Positions 18,032 to 27,082 of a stretch of 64,000 nt of DNA are shown here, piece by piece; position 1 is the stretch's first letter, and every line of letters begins with the position of its first letter. The notes beneath the pieces were generated by a model. The model was given only the letters and a program-made list of their open reading frames with translations. It was not told where the DNA came from and ran no database searches. Position numbers and translations under genes: made by a program. This DNA comes from Bacteroidaceae bacterium. Its GTDB lineage: Bacteria; Bacteroidota; Bacteroidia; Bacteroidales; Bacteroidaceae. The DNA is taken from contig JAFYWV010000002.1 in NCBI GenBank assembly GCA_017546505.1, positions 44,801-108,800 of the forward strand. The letters run 5' to 3'.

Positions 18032-20671
18032 ATGAACAGAATACGAATATATCTAATGTTGTTGATGATGTCGCTCACAGGAGTGGCATTGGTCGGTTGT
18101 TCCGATGACGAGAGTACTCAGCAGGTGCAGTATGGCTATGTTCAGTTCAAGGTTGGACAGGCTGCAACTCGTTCTGTCGGCAAGCTCGAGAGTCTTGCAG
18201 ATGCAAAGAAGGTGAAGGTTGTTCTTAGATACAACAATAGTACTATTGAGCAGACTCTGTTGCTGAATGCATACAACGAGGAGAGTGCCGAGTATGGTCT
18301 GCGCAGTGACAAGTTGCGTCTTCTTGCCGGTGAGTACGCTCTGGTGAACTTCACTTTGTATGATAAAATTGACAAGGAGATACAAAAGAAAGATGTCGAG
18401 GATTGTGTGTTTACAATTGTTGGCGGAGGTATGCACGTGCAGCACATAAGCCCCGATGTTGTTGAGCGTGGACGTGTATCGTTCAAGCTTGTAAAGGAGT
18501 GGATGCAGACACGTGCTGTGGGCAACGACGGGTATTATCCTTTTAGTGATATAAGAACTGTGGATATTACTGTTCAGAACACTTTTACCAAGGAGCTTAC
18601 AACATTCGAGAAAATCACTGTCAAGTATACCGAGGACTTTAAACAGGGTTCTGAGGATGAAAATCTATACCCTGGCGTCAATGCCGAGACTTCATACGCT
18701 CTGTGCGATACTATTGTATGGCTCAAGACAGGTGAGTACCGTGTGCATCATTGTACAACCTATTCCGACAAGAATGGAAAGAAAATGCTTGCTGTAGAGA
18801 ACAATAATACAGATGCAACATTTGTAGTTGAGAATGATGCTGATACAAAGGATGTCAATGTGCCCATCAACCTCTCTGAGACTGCCGAGTATATCAAGGA
18901 TTACATTGCACTCAAAGAGATTTGGGAGGCGCTCGATGGTCCAAACTGGAGCTATGCGGGTGATGTTTATGCCAATGGCGTGAACTGGAACTTCAACAAG
19001 GATATTGATATGTGGGGTGAGCAGCCTGGTGTGCAGCTTGATGGCAACGGTCGTGTCGCGACAATTTCACTCGAGGGCTTTGGTCCAAAGGGTGTGGTGC
19101 CCGATGCAATTGGTCAGTTGACAGAACTTTCAATCCTCTATCTTGCCAGCCACTCCGACCTCTTGGGCGGTCATCTCTTCGGTCGCATAACACCTGATAT
19201 GACAGCCGAGCAAATGAATGCAATTCGTATGGACTATGCCGACAGGGTGCTCGACAAGGATTTCCGTACCGGCTATTCTGCAATGTGGCAGCAGACTATT
19301 GTGATGGACCCGAATGAGAAACCTATAAAGAAAGGTATTTCGTTGAAAGGTATCCACTTCGGTGATATGACAAACGGAATTGTCGGTATCTCAAAGGCTT
19401 TGCAGCGTTGTACCAACCTGCAACAGTTCTTTATTGCCAACTGTCCTATTGAAGTAGAAAGTTTCTTCCGCAATATTGAGCCGGAGTCTCCATTCTATGA
19501 GGAGCGAGACTCACTGAGTTGGGAGAACCTGACAACACTGTATGATGTCGAGATTTTCAACTGTCCTAAGCTTACTGCTCTTCCAATGGAGATGCTTGCA
19601 TCAGTCCCCGAGCTTCAGATGCTCAATGTCGCAAGCAATAAGGGAATTCCAGGCGACACGTTAAAGGCCAATTGGGAAGCATTCATTGACGGCAACAGCG
19701 GTAAAAAACTACAGGTACTCTATCTTGGCTTCAACAACCTCGAAGAGACTCCTGTATATGATGACCTCTGCAATATGACAAAGCTTGGAATGATTGACTG
19801 TACCAATAACCAGTTGAAGACTGTGCATCCTTTCGGCAAGGAGATAACCCTTGCAAAAGTGTACCTTGACTACAACAAGATTGAGAAGCTGACGGTTGCC
19901 CCTGACGGTTATTTCTGCGGCTTTTCACAGCTTGAGAGCTTCACTGCTACAAACAATGAGATGACATTGTTCCCCGATATTTTCAATGCAAAGTCGGTGT
20001 ACATAATGCAGTCGGTAGACTTCTCGTACAACAATATTGCTGGCTTTGAGAACGGTGACAGTTTTAAGGGTATCAATTCATCGGCTGTGAATCTTACAAA
20101 TAACCGCCTTGAGACATTCCCTGGTATTCTGTTCAAGACCGGTTCTCCAATGAACCAGCTTATTCTTGCCGGTAACGGTATGAAGGAGATTCCCGAAGGT
20201 TCTCTGCAAGGTGAGAATGCATTCTTGCTCGAGGCTCTCGATCTCAGCTACAACTATTTGAGCGAGCTTCCCGATGACTTCTATGCACGTACATTGCCCT
20301 ATCTGGCCGGTATGGATTTGAGTTACAACCGTTTCTCTTCATTCCCGACAAAGCCATTGAGCATATCTACTTTGAGCCGTTTCTTCATCCGCTATCAGCG
20401 TGACGAGAACGGTAACCGAATACTCAAAGAGTGGCCTACAGGTCTCTGGACTTGCCCTTCAATGGTCGTGTTCTGCATTGGCGGTAACGACCTTCGCAAG
20501 ATAGATGATACCATATCACCATATATAATGTATTTTGAGATTGCCGATAATCCCAATATCTCAATCGATATGTCGTCGGTGTGTGATTATATCTATGCCG
20601 GATATTACACTCTCTTGTATGACAGGACTCAGGATATCCGTGGATGCGATGCTTTGGTTCTTGATAAATGA
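18032..20671 (+). CDS. Leucine-rich-repeat surface lipoprotein (DUF4458-like N-terminus)
   Basis: An 879-residue lipoprotein. The lipobox Cys23 is followed by SDDES, a typical Bacteroidota surface-export signal. Residues ~30-290 are a beta-rich region that resembles DUF4458. A helix with ALKEIWEALDGPNWSYAG introduces the repeats. LRRs run from about 340 to 850, for example LEALDLSYNYLSELPDDF, LAGMDLSYNRFSSFP and LQVLYLGFNNLEETP. Several repeats are irregular and long. The repeat face is a plausible binding surface for a protein, in keeping with the adjacent subtilase and SusCD pair. No catalytic motif is seen. Confidence 0.8.
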   Translation: MNRIRIYLMLLMMSLTGVALVGCSDDESTQQVQYGYVQFKVGQAATRSVGKLESLADAKKVKVVLRYNNSTIEQTLLLNAYNEESAEYGLRSDKLRLLAGEYALVNFTLYDKIDKEIQKKDVEDCVFTIVGGGMHVQHISPDVVERGRVSFKLVKEWMQTRAVGNDGYYPFSDIRTVDITVQNTFTKELTTFEKITVKYTEDFKQGSEDENLYPGVNAETSYALCDTIVWLKTGEYRVHHCTTYSDKNGKKMLAVENNNTDATFVVENDADTKDVNVPINLSETAEYIKDYIALKEIWEALDGPNWSYAGDVYANGVNWNFNKDIDMWGEQPGVQLDGNGRVATISLEGFGPKGVVPDAIGQLTELSILYLASHSDLLGGHLFGRITPDMTAEQMNAIRMDYADRVLDKDFRTGYSAMWQQTIVMDPNEKPIKKGISLKGIHFGDMTNGIVGISKALQRCTNLQQFFIANCPIEVESFFRNIEPESPFYEERDSLSWENLTTLYDVEIFNCPKLTALPMEMLASVPELQMLNVASNKGIPGDTLKANWEAFIDGNSGKKLQVLYLGFNNLEETPVYDDLCNMTKLGMIDCTNNQLKTVHPFGKEITLAKVYLDYNKIEKLTVAPDGYFCGFSQLESFTATNNEMTLFPDIFNAKSVYIMQSVDFSYNNIAGFENGDSFKGINSSAVNLTNNRLETFPGILFKTGSPMNQLILAGNGMKEIPEGSLQGENAFLLEALDLSYNYLSELPDDFYARTLPYLAGMDLSYNRFSSFPTKPLSISTLSRFFIRYQRDENGNRILKEWPTGLWTCPSMVVFCIGGNDLRKIDDTISPYIMYFEIADNPNISIDMSSVCDYIYAGYYTLLYDRTQDIRGCDALVLDK

Positions 20672-20689
20672 TATTAATGCAGATTGATT

Positions 20690-22402
20690 ATGATGAATAG
20701 AATATATAATATAGCATTAGGTTTGCTTGTCTGTATGTCATTTGTTGCCTGCAACGATGACGAAGGAAAGAGTATAGGCTTTTCTTTGGACAAGAACGAG
20801 ATTGTTTTAGGAGCCGAGGGCGGAACCGACGTTGTGCTTGTCGAGAGCAGCGACAGTTGGACTGTTTCTGCTACAGAGCCTTGGTTGTCGGTCTCTCCTG
20901 CAAGCGGAGTGGGAAACGCGGCCTGCAAAGTTACTGTAGACTCGTCGCTTGTAAATGAGATGCGCACAGCTGCAATACGCTTTACTCCGACAACACAGTC
21001 TGCGGCGTTTGTTACTGTCAAGCAGATGGGGTACGACAAGATGATAGTTCCCGACACCAACGAGATTTGGGTCGAGGCTTCGGCAAAAATGGAAGAGCGT
21101 TATTTTGAGACGACAGTGAGTACAAATGTGAAGTTCTCGGTAGAGATTGACCTTCTTGGTTCCAACCATAAATGGCTTACTGCAGAGAAAGTCGAGATAG
21201 ACCTTGACAAGGGCGCGCGCCCCCGCACTGCAAAACTGCGTTTTGATTGGAAAATGAATACTGTCCCGGAACAGCGTGTGGCCGAGATTAAACTTGTTCC
21301 AGAGGGTGATGATGCCGGTGCTGTTGAACCGGTTGTAATATCGGTGTATCAGAAGCCTGCATTGAAGATTGAGGATAACCGTGCTGGTGACTCAATTGCC
21401 TTGGTTGTTATGTATGAACTTATGAACTGCTGGAGCGATGCTTGGGATACAAGCGAGAATATGCAGTACTGGGAAGGTGTGGAACTGTGGGAGGCAAGTG
21501 ACAAGGATTTGCCAGCTCCAGAGGCTGTGGGCCGTGTACGTGCGGTACAGTATAGCTTCCTCAATACAAAGGAGTCTATTCCTGCCCAGGTGCGTCATTT
21601 GAAATATCTTGAATCATTAACTATTTCAAGTAATGTGAATACGATGTTGCTGAATATTGAGTTGGGCAGTGAGATATGTGAACTTGAACATCTCAAGTAT
21701 CTTACCCTCTTCTCTTATGGTCTTGTATCGTTGCCCGATGATTTTTCTAAGCTTGGAAAATCACTTGTGGCTCTTGACCTTAGCGCAAACAACTTTGACA
21801 GGATACCTCCGATGCTTACACAGGATTCCTTCCCCAAACTCAAGTCATTGAGTTTTGTGGCATCGCGCCGTTGGCAAACTACCGACCTTCGCAAGAAAGG
21901 CGAATATGAGGCAAAAGATGGTCTCGGATTACATATCGATGTAACCCATGACAAGGCCTTTCGCAATTTGTTGCTTTGGAAAAATCTTGAGGAACTTGCA
22001 TTCTCCAACTGTTACCTTGAGGGCGAAATCCCCGATTTCAAGGTTGGTGAAGATGGTGTTGTGGCATATACTGATGCTGATACTACAGCGTTGAATAATT
22101 CTATAAAAGATTATACGGTAGGTTATCTTCTTGGCAAGCCAAAGATTCTGCCAAACTGTACAATGCTCCGTCTTAACCTGAACTTCCTTACAGGCAAATT
22201 GCCCGAATGGTTGCTCTATCATCCCCATTTTATGGACTGGGCACCTGATCTGCTCATATTCAACCAACAGGAAAAGGGATTGAACTCGGCAGGTGAAGCT
22301 GTACGTTTTGATAATGAGCCTAATACCTTTGACTATTATTATGATGTATTCCCCGGAACAAGGGAAAAGTATGAACTTAAGGATGAGATAACTGAGGAGT
22401 GA
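20690..22402 (+). CDS. BACON-domain and leucine-rich-repeat lipoprotein
   Basis: A 570-residue lipoprotein; the start is the ATG at 20690 (another ATG follows directly). The lipobox gives Cys21, followed by NDDEG. Residues ~28-113 are a BACON domain (SDSWTVSATEPWLSVSPASG). A second similar sandwich covers ~115-225. The C-terminal ~340 residues carry degenerate LRRs (LEHLKYLTLFSYGLVSLPDDF, LVALDLSANNFDRIP). BACON domains in Bacteroidota are thought to be spacers or ligand-binding modules. It looks like a paralogue of the LRR half of the preceding gene with a different N-terminus, which suggests duplication and domain exchange within the operon. Confidence 0.78.
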   Translation: MMNRIYNIALGLLVCMSFVACNDDEGKSIGFSLDKNEIVLGAEGGTDVVLVESSDSWTVSATEPWLSVSPASGVGNAACKVTVDSSLVNEMRTAAIRFTPTTQSAAFVTVKQMGYDKMIVPDTNEIWVEASAKMEERYFETTVSTNVKFSVEIDLLGSNHKWLTAEKVEIDLDKGARPRTAKLRFDWKMNTVPEQRVAEIKLVPEGDDAGAVEPVVISVYQKPALKIEDNRAGDSIALVVMYELMNCWSDAWDTSENMQYWEGVELWEASDKDLPAPEAVGRVRAVQYSFLNTKESIPAQVRHLKYLESLTISSNVNTMLLNIELGSEICELEHLKYLTLFSYGLVSLPDDFSKLGKSLVALDLSANNFDRIPPMLTQDSFPKLKSLSFVASRRWQTTDLRKKGEYEAKDGLGLHIDVTHDKAFRNLLLWKNLEELAFSNCYLEGEIPDFKVGEDGVVAYTDADTTALNNSIKDYTVGYLLGKPKILPNCTMLRLNLNFLTGKLPEWLLYHPHFMDWAPDLLIFNQQEKGLNSAGEAVRFDNEPNTFDYYYDVFPGTREKYELKDEITEE

Positions 22403-22404
22403 TT

Positions 22405-24429
22405 ATGAAAACAAGACTATTTATATACTTTGCGCTGTTGGCGCTCACTTTGTCATCTTGTAACGACAATGACATTACGAACGATGTACCAGGTGAATCG
22501 GAAACCACTCCGTCATTTACCCTTGATGCTATTGATGGAGAACTGTTGATAAAGTTCTCTCCCGAGATGACAACAATCCTTGATAACTGTTTTGCTACAC
22601 GTGCAGCATTTGCCGGCATGGCTACGCGCAGTGGAATTCCCTCTACCGATGAGGTTCTTGCAATCTTGGGCGCATATAGCTTTGAACGTGTTTTCCCGGT
22701 TGACCCTCGTACTGAGGAGCGTACAAGGGAGGCTGGTCTTCACTTGTGGTACAAGGTGTGTTTCGATGAGAATGTAGATCTTGGCGTTGCTGTGAAAGAG
22801 CTTGCAAAGCTTGGCGAAATATCTAAGGTGCAGTGCAACAAAAGAATTTATCGCATAGATAACCGAGTGGCGAGAGAGAGCCTACCCATTGGTGTTACAC
22901 GCGCAGCGAACGGCTTGCCATTCAACGATCCTAGCCTTCCATTGCAGTGGGGTTATATAAACAAAGGTGGTTACAATTTTGGGAAATCTTGGGCAAAGGT
23001 TATTGCCGGTTGCGATGTGGGCTGCGAAGAGGCCTGGACGTTGTGTACCGGTGACAGTTCCATTATTGTAGGTGTTATGGACGAGGGTGTACATTGGGAG
23101 CACCCCGACCTCAACGCGAACATCTGGGTTAATGAGGACGAGGAGTATGCATCGAGCGTCGATAATGACGGTAACGGATACAAGGGCGACCGCTACGGAT
23201 ACAATTTTGCGACTGACCGTGGATACATCTCCACGACATCGACCAATGCCACTGGTCACGGAACACACGTTGCGGGTACTATTGCGGCTGTAAACAATAA
23301 CGGTATTGGTGTTTCCGGCGTTGCTGGCGGTGATGCTGCAGTTGGAAAGAAAGGTGTAAAGATTATGTCTTTGCAGATTTTTGACGATGCCTATGCGTCA
23401 ACCGTGGCAATGGAGGCAAAGGCTTTCAAATATGCTGCCGACAACGGCGCGGTCGTTATGCAGTGCAGTTGGGGTTACAACTCGGCCTATGCAAATATTA
23501 TGCAGGGGTATACACCCGGTCCGGCATCAGAAAAAGAGTGGGAGACTCTTTACCCGCTTGAGAAGGAGGCTATCGACTACTTCATAAACAATGCCGGCTC
23601 ACCTAATGGCGTGATTGAAGGTGGTATCGTGGTCTTTGCATCGGGCAATGAGTTTGCCGGAATGTCGGCCTATCCCGGAGCATATTCAAAATGTATCTCA
23701 GTGAGTGCTTTGGCGGCCGATTATACACCTGCCACATATACAAACTTCGGTGTTGAGGTTGACCTTGCCGCCCCAGGTGGTGATGCAGACTATTATGGTA
23801 CTCCCGGTACCAGCTATGAGAACGGTGGTATGATATACTCAACATTGGTTGTTGAGGGACGTCCTACGTATGGCTATTACGAGGGAACATCAATGGCGTG
23901 CCCACACGTGTCGGGTGTCATTGCTTTGGGTCTCTCTTATGCTGTTGAGCAACGCCGCCACTTCCGTGCCGAGGAGTTCATTGACCTTGTATACACTACT
24001 TCAACAGATATTGACAAATACTTTGAAGGTGAGAAAATGTCATACTATAACCATTCGTCACCAGGTTCTGCTGCAACAAAGACCGAACTTGGTAAATACA
24101 AGGGCAAAATGGGTCGTATGGTGAATGCCGCTGCCTTGTTGAAGGCTGTCGAGAATGGTGGTCGTGATATGAAATTGCCAAATGTATATCTTGCTCCGGG
24201 CAAGAGTACCGAAATAGACCTTGCGCGTTTCTTTGTCGGTGGTGAAGCACTCACTTATAGTGCAGTGGTGGCTGACGAAAATGTGGCAGTAGTAAGTGTG
24301 GACGGTACTCGTATGACGGTACAGGGTGTTGCCGAAGGCTTCACAAGTATTGATGTTACCGTTGACGGTAAGGTACACTCTGTAATGGTAACAGTGCGTA
24401 ACGGAGCTTCCGGTAACGGCTGGATGTAA
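22405..24429 (+). CDS. Subtilisin-family (S8) serine protease lipoprotein
   Basis: A 674-residue lipid-anchored protease. The ATG at 22405 gives a lipobox at Cys19 (LSSCNDND) with an acidic export signal. A prodomain spans ~35-160. The catalytic triad is complete: Asp226 (VGVMDEGVHWEHPD), His285 (TGHGTHVAGT) and Ser496 (GTSMACPHVSG), with the oxyanion Asn415 (ASGNEF). The last ~80 residues form a small Big-2-like or cadherin-like module (VADENVAVVSVDGTRMTV). Being surface-tethered and co-transcribed with SusC/SusD, it probably trims proteins into peptides for import. An alternative role is processing of the neighbouring lipoproteins. It starts 2 nt after the preceding stop codon. Confidence 0.92.
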   Translation: MKTRLFIYFALLALTLSSCNDNDITNDVPGESETTPSFTLDAIDGELLIKFSPEMTTILDNCFATRAAFAGMATRSGIPSTDEVLAILGAYSFERVFPVDPRTEERTREAGLHLWYKVCFDENVDLGVAVKELAKLGEISKVQCNKRIYRIDNRVARESLPIGVTRAANGLPFNDPSLPLQWGYINKGGYNFGKSWAKVIAGCDVGCEEAWTLCTGDSSIIVGVMDEGVHWEHPDLNANIWVNEDEEYASSVDNDGNGYKGDRYGYNFATDRGYISTTSTNATGHGTHVAGTIAAVNNNGIGVSGVAGGDAAVGKKGVKIMSLQIFDDAYASTVAMEAKAFKYAADNGAVVMQCSWGYNSAYANIMQGYTPGPASEKEWETLYPLEKEAIDYFINNAGSPNGVIEGGIVVFASGNEFAGMSAYPGAYSKCISVSALAADYTPATYTNFGVEVDLAAPGGDADYYGTPGTSYENGGMIYSTLVVEGRPTYGYYEGTSMACPHVSGVIALGLSYAVEQRRHFRAEEFIDLVYTTSTDIDKYFEGEKMSYYNHSSPGSAATKTELGKYKGKMGRMVNAAALLKAVENGGRDMKLPNVYLAPGKSTEIDLARFFVGGEALTYSAVVADENVAVVSVDGTRMTVQGVAEGFTSIDVTVDGKVHSVMVTVRNGASGNGWM

Positions 24430-24454
24430 TTTGTGTGGTAGACGCTTTCATCGG

Positions 24455-25243
24455 ATGAGAGGTTTGTGTGTCCTGTTTATGATTGTGTTTGTGGGCAGTG
24501 TTATGTCTATGGCGCAAGAGAAGCGTCTCGTATCACGAGAGGTCTTGGATGCACTTGTTTTTCCCGATGTTATGCCTGATGGCAACAAAGTGCTGAGTTT
24601 TGATGCTGTTGAGCAGGATTTTGGAGTGATATATGAGAATAGCGCTCCCTTTGTTGTGGATTTCCTGTTTGTTAACGTCAGCGACAAGCCTGTGCGCATC
24701 ACAAGAGTTACGAGCAATTGTGGCTGTACGGCTACAGAGATTGGTGACAGCCTGATAGCTCCAGGCAAAAAGGGTATTATTGCTATAACATTCAATCCTA
24801 GGGGGCGTTCGGGAACTGTTGATACAAATACTTTTGTGTACACATCTCTCAGCGAGAAAAAGCCGGTGGCAAAGCTTACGCTTTTGGGAAACGTCATTGA
24901 CAACGATGAGTGGAAGCATTTGCCTCACAGAATGGGCGCTTTGAAGCTGAAGCGCAAGGAGGTTACTTTTGAACCTGTAAAGGCCGGTTCTATGCCTCAA
25001 CAACGCATTCCTTGTGCCAATGTAGGTGTTGTGCCGTTGTCTCTGTCGTCGAAGCTGCTACCAGGTTTTGTTATCTTCTCTACAGTACCTCGGGAGATTG
25101 CTCCGGGCGAAGAAGGGGATATTGTAATAACTATAAACAGTGATATTTTGCCGGCCGATGCGCCACGTCTTTTCAATGTGGTTGTTGATGGTGTAAAAGG
25201 GCGCATTACGGACAGAACGATTAAAGTGAATTTAGAAAAATAG
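24455..25243 (+). CDS. DUF1573 (ASPM-SPD-2-Hydin-like) exported protein
   Basis: A 262-residue protein from the ATG at 24455, which leads directly into a signal peptide (GLCVLFMIVFVGSVMSMA). Residues ~48-150 are a DUF1573 domain, shown by QDFGVIYENSAPFVVDF, VTSNCGCTATEIG and the GKKGIIAITFNPRGRSG strand. A second, weaker copy of the fold covers ~170-262. There is no lipobox, so it is periplasmic or surface-associated by other means. DUF1573 proteins are common in Bacteroidota and their role is unknown; in this operon it may act as a structural partner of the lipoproteins. Confidence 0.8.
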   Translation: MRGLCVLFMIVFVGSVMSMAQEKRLVSREVLDALVFPDVMPDGNKVLSFDAVEQDFGVIYENSAPFVVDFLFVNVSDKPVRITRVTSNCGCTATEIGDSLIAPGKKGIIAITFNPRGRSGTVDTNTFVYTSLSEKKPVAKLTLLGNVIDNDEWKHLPHRMGALKLKRKEVTFEPVKAGSMPQQRIPCANVGVVPLSLSSKLLPGFVIFSTVPREIAPGEEGDIVITINSDILPADAPRLFNVVVDGVKGRITDRTIKVNLEK

Positions 25244-25251
25244 ATATATTT

Positions 25252-25728
25252 ATGAAGACATTCTTAAAGACAATTGCATTGATGTTTGTTCTTTCGGGGT
25301 TTGCTGCGTGTTCTTCGGAAGATGAGTCTGCTTTACAATCGCTCGAGGTTACTCCTAACAATATTTCGGGTGTGTGGGCACTTGCCGAGGTGGATGGTGA
25401 ACGACTCCCTGAAGAGCTTTACTGTTACATTGAGTTTGTGCGCAGGGATAGGAAATTTATAATGTATCAGAAATTTGACAGTATGTATCCTCGCCGTCTG
25501 ACAGGTACATATTCTATTACAAACGATGAATATAAGGGATATATTCTTGATGGAAAATATGATAACGGTACAGGTGAATGGAATAACGCATACATTGTAA
25601 CCGCATTGTTTGAGGATGTTATGCTTCTTGCAGCCGATGCCGAGAATGGCGATCTCTGCAAGTATGTGCGTTGTAATGATGTGCCGGCTGATATTCTCGG
25701 TTGGTTTGAGGAAGAGAATGCCGAGTGA
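25252..25728 (+). CDS. Small lipocalin-like lipoprotein
   Basis: A 158-residue lipoprotein with Cys20 in its lipobox (SGFAACSSEDES) and an acidic surface-export signal. The remainder (ISGVWALAEVDGERLPEEL, then RLTGTYSITNDEYKGYIL) resembles the small lipocalin-like or META-like barrels often found in Bacteroidota. There are no catalytic residues to point to. It lies 8 nt after the DUF1573 gene and belongs to the same operon. Confidence 0.6.
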   Translation: MKTFLKTIALMFVLSGFAACSSEDESALQSLEVTPNNISGVWALAEVDGERLPEELYCYIEFVRRDRKFIMYQKFDSMYPRRLTGTYSITNDEYKGYILDGKYDNGTGEWNNAYIVTALFEDVMLLAADAENGDLCKYVRCNDVPADILGWFEEENAE

Positions 25729-25754
25729 TATGTGTGTTGTTGCAATCTGATAAT

Positions 25755-26888
25755 ATGAAAAAGAGACTCTTTTACCTGCTGTCGGCGCTTTTGTTCATTT
25801 CTTGTTCGGGTGACAAAAATGTATGTAGAATAGAAGGTCGTTATCCTTCGGCTTCAAAGGGTACGATGTTGTATGTTACACCTTTTGATGATATTCTCTC
25901 TCCGATAGACTCTGCTGTGGTCAAGAATGGACGTTTTGCATTTGAGATTGCAGACACGGTCCCCTATGTGCGTTTTATATCCTCGCAGCTGGTGATTGAT
26001 GGTAATTATGTTGTTGTTGAACCAGGTGCTGTGAAAGTGGAGTTTGGCGGTGATGACTTTGCTGTCGGAACGCCTGCCAATGAGCGATTGAACCGTTTTA
26101 TGGCCGAGAAGGAGAGAATTGTCAATCTTAGAAGAATGTGTGAGCCAGAGGCCTTGAGTGCATTGTCCATCAGTGAAACGATGTCGGACAGTATAAAGGA
26201 TTTCGTGTCGTTTGCCAGTGATGTCTTTGATACCTATGCACTTAATGAGATTAAGGCGAATATAGAAACGCCTGTCGGTTATTTCTATCTTTTTCAATCG
26301 GCCGGAGTGGTTACTCCGTCCAAATTATTGCCGCTTTTTGATAGGGTGCCGGTGCAGTATCGTGGCAGCCTTTACGATGTCGTGAAGAATAAGGTCGAGA
26401 CAGAACAGCGTGATGCGGCAATGGTTGAAAAATATCTTGATGATATTTGGAAGAGTCTTGTGGCAACTGCCGTCGGTAAGGAGTATCAGAACTTTGAACT
26501 TGATGATATAAATGGAGGAAAGGTGCTCTTGTCTGATGAGGTTAATTCAAACAGATATACGCTCCTCTTCTTCTGGGGAGGGTGGCTGGATGATGTAAGG
26601 CTTCAGCTTGCGAAACTTGCGAATGCCTATGACAAATATAAAAGCAAAGGCTTGCAAGTTGTGGGTGTTTCACTCGATGAAAGTGTTGACAATTGTAAAA
26701 GAATTTGCAATGAGGTTGCAATTGATTGGGTGCAGCTTTGTAACCCGTCGGGTGGCAGTGCCGAGGTTGCAGCTGCATACGGTGTGACAGAACTTCCTGT
26801 GGCTGTGCTCATCAACAAGAGAGGAACTATAATATCACGTATGACAAACGTTGAGGATGTTATAAAGAGGCTCAAGGAGTTATTCTGA
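25755..26888 (+). CDS. Thioredoxin-fold (TlpA-like) lipoprotein lacking the CXXC motif
   Basis: A 377-residue lipoprotein from the ATG at 25755 with Cys17 as the lipid site (FISCSGDK). Residues ~22-115 resemble DUF4369, which usually precedes TlpA-type thioredoxins in Bacteroidota. After a helical linker, residues ~243-377 have the TlpA/AhpC fold (NFELDDINGGKVLLSD, YTLLFFWGGW, LPVAVLINKRG with the cis-Pro). The redox site is missing: where relatives have WCGPC, this protein has WLDDV (277-281), so neither cysteine is present. It is unlikely to be an oxidoreductase and may bind a partner or peptide. It is the last gene of the ten-gene operon. Confidence 0.8.
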   Translation: MKKRLFYLLSALLFISCSGDKNVCRIEGRYPSASKGTMLYVTPFDDILSPIDSAVVKNGRFAFEIADTVPYVRFISSQLVIDGNYVVVEPGAVKVEFGGDDFAVGTPANERLNRFMAEKERIVNLRRMCEPEALSALSISETMSDSIKDFVSFASDVFDTYALNEIKANIETPVGYFYLFQSAGVVTPSKLLPLFDRVPVQYRGSLYDVVKNKVETEQRDAAMVEKYLDDIWKSLVATAVGKEYQNFELDDINGGKVLLSDEVNSNRYTLLFFWGGWLDDVRLQLAKLANAYDKYKSKGLQVVGVSLDESVDNCKRICNEVAIDWVQLCNPSGGSAEVAAAYGVTELPVAVLINKRGTIISRMTNVEDVIKRLKELF

Positions 26889-27082
26889 TTATTCCTGATT
26901 ATTTGCCTTGTTTGCAAAAAAAACAAAAAAAACGGCGTGCTTTTAAACAAAAGCATTATCTTTGCATTACAAATAATGCAGGGCATTCATTGTCCTGTTG
27001 TTTCAATCAAATAAATATATCTTTTTATATTTTCATTATTGTGAGCCTTTCTCCTGTGTGAGTAGGCGTCATCATCTTATTT
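26889..27082 (+). promoter_or_regulatory. Promoter and leader of rho with a 5'-end hairpin
   Basis: A perfect -7 element TATCTTTG lies at 26957-26964, about 118 nt before the start codon. At the very start of the expected transcript is a hairpin CAGGGCA-TTCAT-TGTCCTG (26979-26997, 7 bp with one G-U). The rest of the leader is U-rich. rho is autoregulated through its leader in E. coli; whether that holds here is unknown. Confidence 0.5.
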
